Shown piece by piece: positions 31,817 through 41,291 of a stretch of 64,000 nt of DNA (positions are counted from its first letter, which is position 1; every line of letters starts with the position of its first letter). The notes under the pieces were generated by a model. The model saw only the letters and a program-made list of their open reading frames with translations. It searched no databases and was not told the origin of the DNA. The stretch is from contig JAUIZM010000018.1 in NCBI GenBank assembly GCA_030848705.1, positions 1,860,001 to 1,924,000 of the forward strand. Reading direction: 5' to 3'. This DNA comes from Heracleum sosnowskyi (taxonomy: Eukaryota > Streptophyta > Magnoliopsida > Apiales > Apiaceae). Made by a program: the position numbers and the translations under genes.

Positions 31817-33118
31817 CTAAAGTTTGTCTTTGTCTCTAAACTCCATCATCCAATAGGGTTGGAGATGGATCTTCTTTCCAGATTGAGGGACTTTGAGAAC
31901 CCTGGGAAGTGCACCAGGCTTGTTCCAGCTTGCCTTGATTTGACAGATTTTGGAGACAACCTCAGACTTGGCAGTTTTGGTAAAGCCAAAGTCTTTCTTC
32001 AAGCATTTGAACACTGAGAGCAGTGTTTGGTAGTCTTCTCCTAAAATCCTGTAGAGAGGCCAAGTTTGTTCCCTTCCACCTTTGTAGACAAATACCAATC
32101 TCTCTGGCAGTTTATGAGAAGCTGCAATACCTCTCACTTCCACCAAGTCATCAAGATTAATATTTAGGCTAGACTCCTCCCTGATGTCAGCAATGTACAT
32201 GAAGTCTTCTGGATTGATGGGAGGTTTCTCAACTTGTTGTCTTCTCACAAATACTGGCTTATCCTTAACAGCCTTTTGCCTTTCATTCTTCTTTGCATCC
32301 ATTTCAAATAGGAACTTTGGGAAGTTAGTCTCATCTAGCTCAATTTGCTCTTCCTTTGGCTGAATTGGCTGATCATGAAAATTTACTGGATGTTCAGGAT
32401 CACAGGCTAACTTATCTTTGAAGATTAGATCAGGAAAAGTTGGAGGTGCAACTTTTGTAGAGGAATCTGTTGCTGTGCTTTGAGAGACCTCTTTGTCAAA
32501 GGGCAGATTCCTTTTAGATGTCTGTTCAGGCTGCCTTGTACTTTTCCTTTTCTTCTTTGCTTCATTGGCTTTTTCTTTTTGTTGTCTTTCTTCTTCATCA
32601 AGAGATTGAGCAACTGCAAGAGCTTGCATAGCTGCTCTTTCTGACTCCTCAGCCTTAGCCTCAGCAAAATTTGGGTGACCAGCCCAAATACAGATTTCTT
32701 GTCCATTTCTGTAGACAATTGCTCTCTGTTTCCTTATCTCAGGATCATTGCTCTCCTTGTATTTTGTGATAAGCTGTCCTAGAACCTTTAGCTCATCTGG
32801 ATAAGGTGAAGGACATAAAGTCCTTGCAATGTTTTTGCCCTTTGGTTTAGCAGGTGATTTTGGAGATGGGCTTCCTAGAAGTGTAACTTGTTCCACATCC
32901 CTAATGCATGAAGCTTGTCCATTTTCTTTCCTTGGACCTTGAGTAACTCCATGAAGAAAGGGCTTTATATCATAGGAAGAATTTGTCTGTGGCTCCCATT
33001 CCGTTGACACTAAAACCATGGCATCCGTTGATGGTGCTGTAGAAGTAGCTTGATCCGTTGATGGATGTCTGGTCTTTGCAGTTTCAGCTATCTTCTTGAT
33101 TCTTGCATCTATGCTAGA
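31817..33118 (-). pseudogene. env-like region of element 2, C-terminal piece
   Basis: Open from after TGA (33119-33121) to TAG at 31817. It includes a conserved-looking block around PYPDELKVLGQLITKYKES with IVYRNGQEICIW, a K/E-rich helix, and a C-terminal domain with ERLVFVYKGGREQTWPLYRI and LPRVLKVPQSGKKIHLQPYW. Its C terminus is not obviously related to that of element 1. Four CCGTTGA-type sites lie near 33000-33070 at its upstream end. Function unknown. Confidence 0.6.
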
Positions 33119-33364
33119 TCATTGGTCTTTTATCTGTTCTGCAAGCTGTAGCCTCACAGATGCCTGATGAATCAAGTCAATTCCATCCATTTTAGTCTTT
33201 GCTAACTCCCCCATTGCTAATGGCTCCTTTGGTAAGGAAATGGCTGAGACCATAACCTTTGTGATTTGAATGTCTAGCTCCTTAGATTTCTCCCCCTTTT
33301 CGTTATCATCAAGAGAGATGACAGGGAGTCCCTGAGCTGCCACTAGCTGGGCTAAGAGTTGTGT
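33119..33364 (-). pseudogene. env-like region of element 2, piece 4
   Basis: A short in-frame segment between TAA 33365 and TGA 33119, with residues such as LPVISLDDNEKGEKSKEL. It is in frame with both neighbours, so only point changes separate them. Confidence 0.5.
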
Positions 33365-34042
33365 TTACTTCTCCTGTTCCCTTTCCATTTGAGTAAGAGT
33401 AGCTTCCACTTTGTCCACCCTAGAAGTAAGAGTCTTCAAAGTAGTGGCCACTTCAGGTTCTTTGTTGAAGAATCTGTTCATCTTGGAAACAGTAAGAAGA
33501 GGAAGTTTTTCATCAAGCCTCCTATCAGTAGCATCCTTCAAGTTCTCAATAGAGTCCTTGATGTCCCTAGCTTCAATCTTTGTCTGCAGCATCTGTAGCC
33601 TTTGAATTTCCAGTGAATCCATGATGGCTTTGTAGAATTTCTTGTCATTGGCATTTGCAGACTCATGAGCCAGATAGGCCTCCTTATACCGCCTTGAGAT
33701 TGCAGCATCCAGGCTGATTCTTCCATGCATATCCTGAGAAAGCCAGTTTGGTGTATGGGGCACCACAGAAGTCCCAGTCTGTGAAGTGATGGCCACCTGT
33801 AGATTGTCACCAAAATTGTCATCATTATCAGAGAAATCAAACTCACCACTTGCTGCAGCTCCTGGAGACAAATTGGTCAATGCATCCTTTGCTCTTTGCA
33901 TAGATTCAGTTGTATGTATTAGGTGGAGTGACCTTTCTGCCTCCTCATTGCCTTGTTGAGCCATAATTTGATAGGCTGGCACAGGATGAGTAAAGGTCTC
34001 AGGATCCAGGGAAATACTATCCAGAGCCTGTTGATAATGCTC
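33365..34042 (-). pseudogene. env-like region of element 2, piece 3
   Basis: Open between TAA codons at 34043 and 33365. It includes a D/N-rich patch (DFSDNDDNFGDNL) and a long helical C-terminal part with regularly spaced hydrophobics (TLKTLTSRVDKVEATLTQME), a probable coiled coil. Confidence 0.55.
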
Positions 34043-34597
34043 TTAGAAAGTAAGTTCCCTTTCACCCTCATGAACCTCCATTAACTCACTTGCAATGGCT
34101 GCTTCCTCCCTTGTGGCTCCTGTAGTCCCTTCTCTCTCTCCTCTATATTCTTGCATCATGGGCTCCCCATGGCTCACACCTCTCACACCCTCACCTTCAC
34201 CTACTAAGGTGGAACCCTCAGCCTCTCCTTTTGCCTGACTGGAAGAAATAGTCAGCCTCTCACTCTCAACCTCTCCTTTTGCCTGGCTGCAAGCCAGCCT
34301 CTCAGATTCACTCCCTCTCAATCCTAGAAGTGTCTCGACTACCACTAGATCATCTGCACTAGTTGTGTGAACAACTTGATTTTCAATAAAAGGTGCAGAA
34401 TGAACTATCAACGGAATGGTAGTTTGAACTGTCAACGGTATGGATACCGTTGATGGAGAAACACTTGTCAACGAAAGAGACTGTTTCGTTGATGAAGTCA
34501 AGAAAACATTCTGAGAAAATGAAATTACAGTAGAATCTATGGTGACTGATTTTAGAGAAGGTTCCACAGATCCTCTTGTAGCTTCAGAAAAAGATGA
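34043..34597 (-). pseudogene. env-like region of element 2, piece 2
   Basis: Open between TAA 34598 and TAA 34043. The first third is Ser/Thr/Val-rich, encoded over a CAACGG/CCGTTG motif array at about 34400-34490. The rest has an imperfect repeat (ESERLACSQAKGEV, then ESERLTISSSQAKGEA). Confidence 0.55.
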
Positions 34598-35275
34598 TTA
34601 GTGGCCCAACAAATCACTTAACAAGTGATGACCACCAATTTCAGAGTGGGGATTCTCCAAGAATAGAGTTGGAGAATCAGGAATAGATAAATGGATCATG
34701 TCCACATCTAATGACTGAGTTGGTGAATCTTGTGGAGTTGGTTCAAGATTTATATTTAGAGAATGGGACTGTAACCCCAGAGTTATAATAGGGGTTACAT
34801 CAAACTGAATTTGAGAAACTGGAAGTGTTGCTTCCAGTGTGTGTGCACCCTGTGTGACCTGGGATTTTTGCTTCACTCTCCTTTGGTATTGGGAAATTGT
34901 TGAATGGGGGCTTGAAGTGTCCCTTACCCTTTTGGAGTGTGCTCTTGGAGGAGAGCTTGTTTCAATAACTACATCCTTTTGGGAGGATACAATTAGACTT
35001 GTGCTAATTTCCATATTACTCATTGTGCCTTGTTGGGAAGACACAATGGGGCTAGTCTGGGAAACACTCATCTCTCCCACCTTATCCTTAGGGTTTCTTT
35101 GATGTTCACCCCTTCCCTCACCTCTCACAACACTTGCACCACTCCCCTTGGGTTGTGTAGTGGATTTTACAACAGGTGCCTTTTGAGAAGCACCTGAAGT
35201 TGGCTTGGAGGATTTCTTAGATTTTGGTTTTGTTGCAGGGGCAGGAGTCTGTTGGGTCACAACTACAGACTCCAT
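34598..35275 (-). pseudogene. env-like region of element 2, piece 1
   Basis: A low-complexity Pro/Ser/Thr/Gln-rich frame with basic patches (TKPKSKKSSKPTSG). It is in the same frame as the four pieces downstream and is shifted by one frame from the N-terminal piece ending at 35316. It resembles the disordered middle of the element 1 env-like protein in composition and position. Confidence 0.55.
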
Positions 35276-35315
35276 AGCAACAGAGGTGGGTGAAACAGTA
35301 GAAGTAACAGTTAAA

Positions 35316-36113
35316 CTAATTAGTATTAGTTACCTCATTTGTGGGCAGATACACCACTGGGACATCACCATTGTGGTTGAGCCTCGGGATATCTATCAAA
35401 ACCCTTTTTTCTTGCACAAAGCAGTCAAACCTGGAATTTGGGTTAGAGATAACCAATGGTGCTGGACTAACATGGTTAGCCAACATCATTAGAAATCTAG
35501 CATAATAGATATTCTTTTTCCTAGTAGCCTTATCACCCAACTTAGCACCAATTTCATACATAAGTTGGGTGCTAAAGTTATAATATCTATCAGTTAAGAG
35601 CATGGTAAACATAATTAAAATAGAGTTAGTTAATGCATCAAAGTTACTGATTTTACCAGAGAAGACCTTAATGAATGCATCAGCTAAGTAACTATATTCC
35701 CTAACCAAACCTCTCCTAATTATCTTACCCAAATTATCAGTAGGCAACGAGTAATTTATTGAATAAAGCATGTTAACCATTTCAGTATATGAAGGTAAAA
35801 CAGAGCAGTTATCCTCAGGAATGTGAAGGCATGCTTGCAATACATCAGAATTAACAATATACTCGTTACCTTGAATGGTGAATTGCAAAGTGCAATTTGT
35901 CCCACTGTACTCACAGGAGGTCCAAATCTCCTCTATGATTTCATTGTAGAGCGGAGTTGAGTGAAACATTGCGTAGCTCAGTTTGCAATTCATCAAGAAA
36001 TCCATCATCTTGAAAAAGATTCTGTTCGGACTTTCTTTGACAACAAATGGAATGGAGTTGTTCTTCTCGTAGATGAACCCTCCAGCTGACATGAGTTTGA
36101 CTATGGGTGCCAT
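35316..36113 (-). CDS. env-like ORF of element 2, N-terminal domain
   Basis: Starts at the ATG 36113 (MAPIVKLMS). The 265-residue product contains LSYAMFHSTPLYNEIIEEIW and LQFTIQGNEYIVNSDVLQA. It aligns by eye with the first 200 residues of the element 1 env-like ORF, so this N-terminal domain is the conserved core of the family. No signal peptide or transmembrane segment is evident after the true ATG. The apparent hydrophobic leader upstream belongs to a non-ATG extension. The frame is lost after 35316. Confidence 0.65.
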   Translation of the reverse strand: MAPIVKLMSAGGFIYEKNNSIPFVVKESPNRIFFKMMDFLMNCKLSYAMFHSTPLYNEIIEEIWTSCEYSGTNCTLQFTIQGNEYIVNSDVLQACLHIPEDNCSVLPSYTEMVNMLYSINYSLPTDNLGKIIRRGLVREYSYLADAFIKVFSGKISNFDALTNSILIMFTMLLTDRYYNFSTQLMYEIGAKLGDKATRKKNIYYARFLMMLANHVSPAPLVISNPNSRFDCFVQEKRVLIDIPRLNHNGDVPVVYLPTNEVTNTN

Positions 36114-36194
36114 TGTTGAGTGAAGAAAAGCTCGAACTTTGTTTTGCTTTGAGAGAAGAAGAAGTAAGAAAGCCTTTGGAAATTTTGAGAGCAA

Positions 36195-36659
36195 GGTAGA
36201 AAAGAATTAAAGAAAACAAAATTTCTTAAATACTCCCCCAAAATTTCTCAAAAAATAAGTCCAATAATAAATATAAATTACTGGATTGGCTTAAAAATAT
36301 AACCGTTACAATTAAAATGTTACCATGATTTATACTTACATGGGTGTATGCATAAATCGTGGTAAAGAGACGTGCAAATTCAACGGTTCAGATTAACTAC
36401 GTTGTATCAACGAATCAGAATTGGGCGTTTAAGGTCTCGTCTATTTCGTTGATAAAGCTGCGTTTCGTTGATATAAAAGAGCTATCAACGAAACACCAAG
36501 AAAAATACTAAGTCTGTCAACGGAATGAAGCATTCGTTGACATAGTAATTTTGACTTAGACAAAATTTCACTTTTTCCTGAGAAAATTAATTCACAGAAA
36601 ATCATAGCAAATTTCTGGCTGCATTTTAACTTGCAAAAATCTCAAAAAAATAATAATAA
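36195..36659 (-). promoter_or_regulatory. pol-env spacer of element 2 with CCGTTGA array
   Basis: Non-coding interval between RT-RNase H and the env-like ATG. At about 36376-36545 there are seven CGTTGA/TCAACG sites in both orientations, for instance TTTCGTTGATA twice and CTGTCAACGGAAT. It occupies the same position as the TGACAG array of element 1. Confidence 0.5.
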
Positions 36660-38789
36660 TTAAGAGAAATTTAGCATACCTAGCTCACTTACTAATCTTG
36701 AGAATGTTGATTCATCAAGTGGCTTGGTAAAGATGTCTGCAAGTTGTTGTTCACTTGGAACAAAATGTAACTCCACAGTACTATTCATAACATGTTCTCT
36801 AATGAAATGATACTTGATGTCAATGTGCTTGGTCCTTGAATGATGCACTGGATTCTCAGTAATGGCAATGGCACTAGTGTTGTCACAGAAGATAGGAATT
36901 TTCTCAACTCTTAATCCATAATCAAGTAGTTGATTCTTCATCCATAAAATCTGTGCACAACAACTTCCAGCTGCAATATACTCAGCCTCAGCTGTGAAGG
37001 TAGAAACTGAGTTTTGTTTCTTGCTGAACCATGACACAAGCTTGTTTCCTAGGAATTGACAGGTGCCAGTTGTGCTTTTCCTGTCAATTTTACATCCTGC
37101 ATAATCTGCATCTGAATAACCAATTAGTTCAAAGCCAGATTCTCTAGGATACCAAATGCCAAGGTTTGGTGTTCCTTTGAGATATCTGAAAATTCTTTTA
37201 ATAGCAACTAAATGGGATTCCCTAGGATCAGCCTGAAATCTAGCACATAGACATGTAGCAAACATAATATCAGGTCTACTAGTTGTTAAATATAAAAGTG
37301 AGCCTACCATGCCTCTGTAACTTGAAATGTCCACAGATTTTTCCTTAGTATTCAATTCAAGTTTGGTGGCAGTAGGCATGGGAGTTTGGGCAGGAGAGCA
37401 TTCCATTAAGTTAAATTTATTTAACAAATCATGAATATATTTTGTTTGACTAATGAAAATGCCTTCATTAAGTTGCTTCACTTGGAGACCAAGAAAATAA
37501 GTTAATTCTCCCATCATGCTCATTTCATATTTACTTTGCATAAGTTTGGCAAACTTTTGACAAAGTTTTTCATCTGTAGACCCAAAAATTATGTCATCTA
37601 CATAAATTTGAACAAGTATGGTAGTGCCATTCACAATCCTATGAAAAAGAGTTTTATCTACAGTACCTCTAGTGAAGTGATTCTCAAGGAGGAACTGTGA
37701 AAGTGTGTCATACCAGGCTCTAGGTGCTTGTTTCAAACCATAGAGTACTTTGAGGAGGAAGTACACATATTCTGGAAAATCATCATCTTCAAAACCAGGA
37801 GGTTGACTCACATATACCTCCTCTTCCAATTCCCCATTCAGAAAATCACTCTTCACATCCATTTGATAGACTTTGAAATTGGCATGGACTGCATAGGCTA
37901 GGAATATCCTTATTGCTTCTAGTCTTGCAACAGGAGCAAATGTTTCATCAAAATCAATTCTCTCTTCCTGTGAATAGCCTTTTGCAACCAAACTAGCTTT
38001 GTTCCTTGTGACTATGCCATTTTCATCCATCTTGTTTCTGAACACCCATTTTGTGCCTATAACACTTCTGTCCTTAGGCTTGGGCACCAGCTTCCAAACT
38101 TTGTTTCTCTCAAATTGGTTTAGCTCCTCTTGCATAGCTAAAACCCAATCTGGATCTAGAAGTGCATCCTCAACTTTCTTTGGCTCATCTTGAGACAGAA
38201 AGCTACTATTTAGACATTCCTCTTGAGTTGCTCTTCTAGTTTGGACTTTTGAAGAAACATCACCTATAATAAGTTCAAAGGGATGATCCTTAGTCCAATT
38301 CTTTGAGGTATGTAGATTAGCTCTAGAAGATGTAGCTTCGTGATCATGATTGCCTTGATTAGATATTTGTCCTTGAGAAAATCCCCCTGAGTTTGTTGTC
38401 CCTAATTGATCACTCCTAGAGGCATTTCTGTGACTGTCAACGGAATGCCCATTTAGACTGTCAACAAAACGCTCATTCTGACTGTCAACGAATGCTTCAT
38501 CATGACTGTCAACGAAATGACCATTTGGTCTGCTAGCAGCTATTCTTTTCAATCTTAATACAACAATTTCATCTTCACTACTGCTTTTATCTGTGCTAGA
38601 CACAACAACTTTAGGTTGTTTCTCAATAGCCTTATCATGATTCACTTGATCTCCTTCCTCATTCTCAAAAGAAAGACTTTCATGGAAACCTTCATCACAG
38701 AGACCTTGAATTTTGAGATCATTAAAAACAACATGTACAGATTCCATAACAATGTTGGTTCTGAGGGTCCTGTTTTGGTTCCATAACAT
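36660..38789 (-). CDS. RT-RNase H of element 2 (intact frame)
   Basis: A 709-codon open frame (first codon not a convincing start). It begins in the post-integrase segment (MESVHVVFNDLKIQGL) and passes through a linker with four FVDS/SVDS repeats. It then has complete RT (WVLAMQEELNQF, KVYQMDVKSDFLNG, LYGLKQAPRAWYD, YVDDIIFGS) and RNase H (YSDADYAGCKIDRKSTTG, TAEAEYIA, DNTSAIA, LADIFTKPLDES). No stop interrupts it, unlike its counterpart in element 1. Because integrase is missing upstream, it cannot be expressed in the normal gag-pol context. Confidence 0.85.
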   Translation of the reverse strand: MLWNQNRTLRTNIVMESVHVVFNDLKIQGLCDEGFHESLSFENEEGDQVNHDKAIEKQPKVVVSSTDKSSSEDEIVVLRLKRIAASRPNGHFVDSHDEAFVDSQNERFVDSLNGHSVDSHRNASRSDQLGTTNSGGFSQGQISNQGNHDHEATSSRANLHTSKNWTKDHPFELIIGDVSSKVQTRRATQEECLNSSFLSQDEPKKVEDALLDPDWVLAMQEELNQFERNKVWKLVPKPKDRSVIGTKWVFRNKMDENGIVTRNKASLVAKGYSQEERIDFDETFAPVARLEAIRIFLAYAVHANFKVYQMDVKSDFLNGELEEEVYVSQPPGFEDDDFPEYVYFLLKVLYGLKQAPRAWYDTLSQFLLENHFTRGTVDKTLFHRIVNGTTILVQIYVDDIIFGSTDEKLCQKFAKLMQSKYEMSMMGELTYFLGLQVKQLNEGIFISQTKYIHDLLNKFNLMECSPAQTPMPTATKLELNTKEKSVDISSYRGMVGSLLYLTTSRPDIMFATCLCARFQADPRESHLVAIKRIFRYLKGTPNLGIWYPRESGFELIGYSDADYAGCKIDRKSTTGTCQFLGNKLVSWFSKKQNSVSTFTAEAEYIAAGSCCAQILWMKNQLLDYGLRVEKIPIFCDNTSAIAITENPVHHSRTKHIDIKYHFIREHVMNSTVELHFVPSEQQLADIFTKPLDESTFSRLVSELGMLNFS

Positions 38790-38950
38790 GTACAGACCTT
38801 GGGTCCTGTTTTGTCAGCCTTTGATTTTCCTTGTATATCATTTTTCAATTTGGGCTCAGATTGATTTAAAACAACCTTTACCTTTGGTGTTGATTTCTGA
38901 GGGTTGCTCACATTTTCATTCACAACATGCGTAGTTGGAGGAACAAACAT
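38642..38950 (-). pseudogene. gag end / pol junction of element 2
   Basis: A frame-shifted continuation of gag (THVVNENVSNPQKST, then SKADKTGPKV) that runs straight into post-integrase sequence. Protease, pre-integrase and integrase core are absent. The joint (about 38731-38813) has scrambled duplicates: ACATGTACAG at 38731 and 38786, and GGGTCCTGTTTTG at 38765 and 38801. This filler pattern is typical of error-prone end joining. Confidence 0.7.
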
Positions 38951-40880
38951 GCCATGGCATTTGTGGCATATTAATCATGTTCATGTATGGATTAGGCACA
39001 AATGACATGCTGGCATATGGATTTTGAAATTGTGCATATGGAGCAAACATGTTAGGCATAACATGAATTGTAGGCATAAAAACATTCATTGCAGGCTTAG
39101 GCATTTTCACATTAGCAGTTTTCTTAACAGATTTGCAGTTAGCAGATAAATGACTAATACTACCACAATTAACACATGTCTTTTTAGGAGCATATTTATC
39201 AGGTGTGTAATTGTTGTGTTTGTTAATCCCTACTTTCCCATTTCTGTTATTCTTCTTATTGCCTTTAACCTCAACTTGAATTTTCTCTAACTTGTCTTTC
39301 AATTGCTTGTTGGACAAGTGACCTACATTCGCTCTTTCAACAGGCTTCCCAACTTTTTTTGATTTACTAGACTCACCTTGAACAAAGTTCTTGGTGACAG
39401 GACCATACTTGTTATTAAGTCTAGTGAGTTCTTCTTTCTTTTTCTCTGTCAACGAAACAGCCTGATCGGTTGATGGTTCATCTGTCAACGAAACCTTGCA
39501 TTCCGTTGACGTATCAACCTTCAACATATGATCGTTGTTGTTTGTTGATTCTGTTTCTGATTCTAAGGTTTCACCAGCATACCCTAGCTTCTCTTTGTTC
39601 TTTTTCCATGACTGCTCACAGAAAGATTCCATACCTTGAACATTAATGATGTTGCTAGCAACATTCCTAGAATCTTTCCATTTGGCAATCACTTTTTGTT
39701 CTATTTCTAGTTGTGTTTTAAGAATTTCTTCCCTTTTTAACGCTTTCTCAAGTTCCTGCTTGGCATCCCTACTAACACAGCTCATTTTCTCAAACTCAAT
39801 GAGCTGTGCTTCTAACATGGCATTTCTATCACTTGAGAAAAAATTGGTCTCTTTAATTCTCGAGTTCTCTTTGGTAAGTGATTTAAGAGTAACACGTAAA
39901 TTATACTGTATAGTAGACATTTCATTCACTACACTATCGCATTCCTCTTTAGAAAGCTCAGAAAGATTAGTAATTGTTACCTGGTTGGTAGAGGAACTTG
40001 CTTCCTGCTCATGATTGTTAGCCATTAGAGCCAAGTTGACATACTCAACATCATCATCTGAATCTTCACCATTACCAGCCCAATCATACTCCTGAGACAT
40101 GAAAGCCTTTTCTTTCTGCTTGAGAAGTTCAAAGTATTTCTTTTTATAATCAACGGGCTCAAATTTCCTGTTGCCCTTCTCAACTTTGGGCTTTCTGCAA
40201 TCTCCAGCAAAGTGACCAATCATTCCACAGTTGAAACATTTAGACTTAGACTTTTCAATCCAATTATTTTTGCTAGATTGAAAGTCTTTCCTTGGTGGCC
40301 TTGCTTCTGAGTTTCTCTTGAATTTGAACTTAAAGAATTTCCTTGAAAGAAAAGCAATGTGTTCATCAATCTCATCTAAGTCATCCAAGTTGGCTGGTTC
40401 TTGTTCTTTTTTTGTCATCTTGCCTTTACCCTTACTAACATCACTCCTACAACTAGCTCGACTAGTTGTGGCTTTTGCAGTTTCTTCATTGTCATCTTCT
40501 AGTTGGTTCACAGATGCAATCAATGCAATAGATCCACCTTTCTTTTGTACCTTCTCAATTTCTTCATCTTGCTCCATTTCCAGCTCATATGTCTTTAAGG
40601 TTCCATAAAGCCTTTCAAGAGTGTAGTCTTTGTACTCTTGAGTGTTTCTCAGAGAAACAATCATAGGCTTCCACTCTTTTGGAAGAGCTCTTAGAAATTT
40701 AAGGTTTGAATCCTTGGTTCGATAGATCCTCCCATACAATTTTAATCCATTCAAAAGCTTTTGAAACCTACTAAACGTGTCATTAAGGGTTTCACCAGCT
40801 TTGAAATGAAAGTGCTCATATTGTTGTATGAGGAGTTGCATTTTGTTCTCCCTAACTTGCTCAGTTCCTTCACAGAGTGT
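38916..40880 (-). pseudogene. gag of element 2, main part
   Basis: Continues the N-terminal gag frame after an in-frame TGA (40881-40883). It has the UBN2-type capsid region (MQLLIQQYEHFHFKAGETLND and LRALPKEWKPMIV), a CCHC zinc knuckle CFNCGMIGHFAGDC, a long helical region, and a second knuckle CVNCGSISHLSANC. Four CAACGA/CCGTTG sites occur in the tail at about 39448-39515. It ends by frameshift near 38930. Confidence 0.8.
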
Positions 40881-41228
40881 TCAAACAGTGTCCCATACTT
40901 CTTTAGAAGTTGTACAGTTTATGACATTGTCAAACATCTCTTGCTCCAAACCATTAAACATAATGTTCATGGTTCTTTTATCTTTATGGACTTCTGCAAC
41001 ATCTTCAACAGTCCATTCTGAGACAGGTTTTGGAATCTCTACATCTTCAGCATCATCTGGCAATCCAACTCTAGATGCAAACTTCATGGGAACGTGTGGA
41101 CCTTTCTCAATGCAGTCTACATATCTCTCATCCATAGACATGAGATGTAGATGCATTTTTACTTTCCAGTGAAAGTAATTGTCCTTATCTAGAACTTTTA
41201 TCTTTACACCTGCATCCTTCTTCACCAT
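40881..41228 (-). pseudogene. gag of element 2, N-terminal part
   Basis: A true ATG at 41228, about 50 bp downstream of the primer site. It encodes KIKVLDKDNYFHWKVKMHLHL, the typical copia gag N-terminus with the YFHWK block, and ends at TGA 40881 in frame with the rest of gag. A single stop therefore disables gag. Confidence 0.8.
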
Positions 41229-41277
41229 GGTTACTGTTTTGGCCTTGATCTTTAAACTTCTTGTATGTTAGAAGCTT

Positions 41278-41290
41278 GCTCTGATATCAA
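41278..41290 (-). other. primer binding site of element 2
   Basis: The minus strand reads TTGATATCAGAGC, one or two mismatches from the initiator tRNA-Met complement TGGTATCAGAGC. It is directly inside the 5' LTR. Confidence 0.75.
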
Positions 41291-41291
41291 T

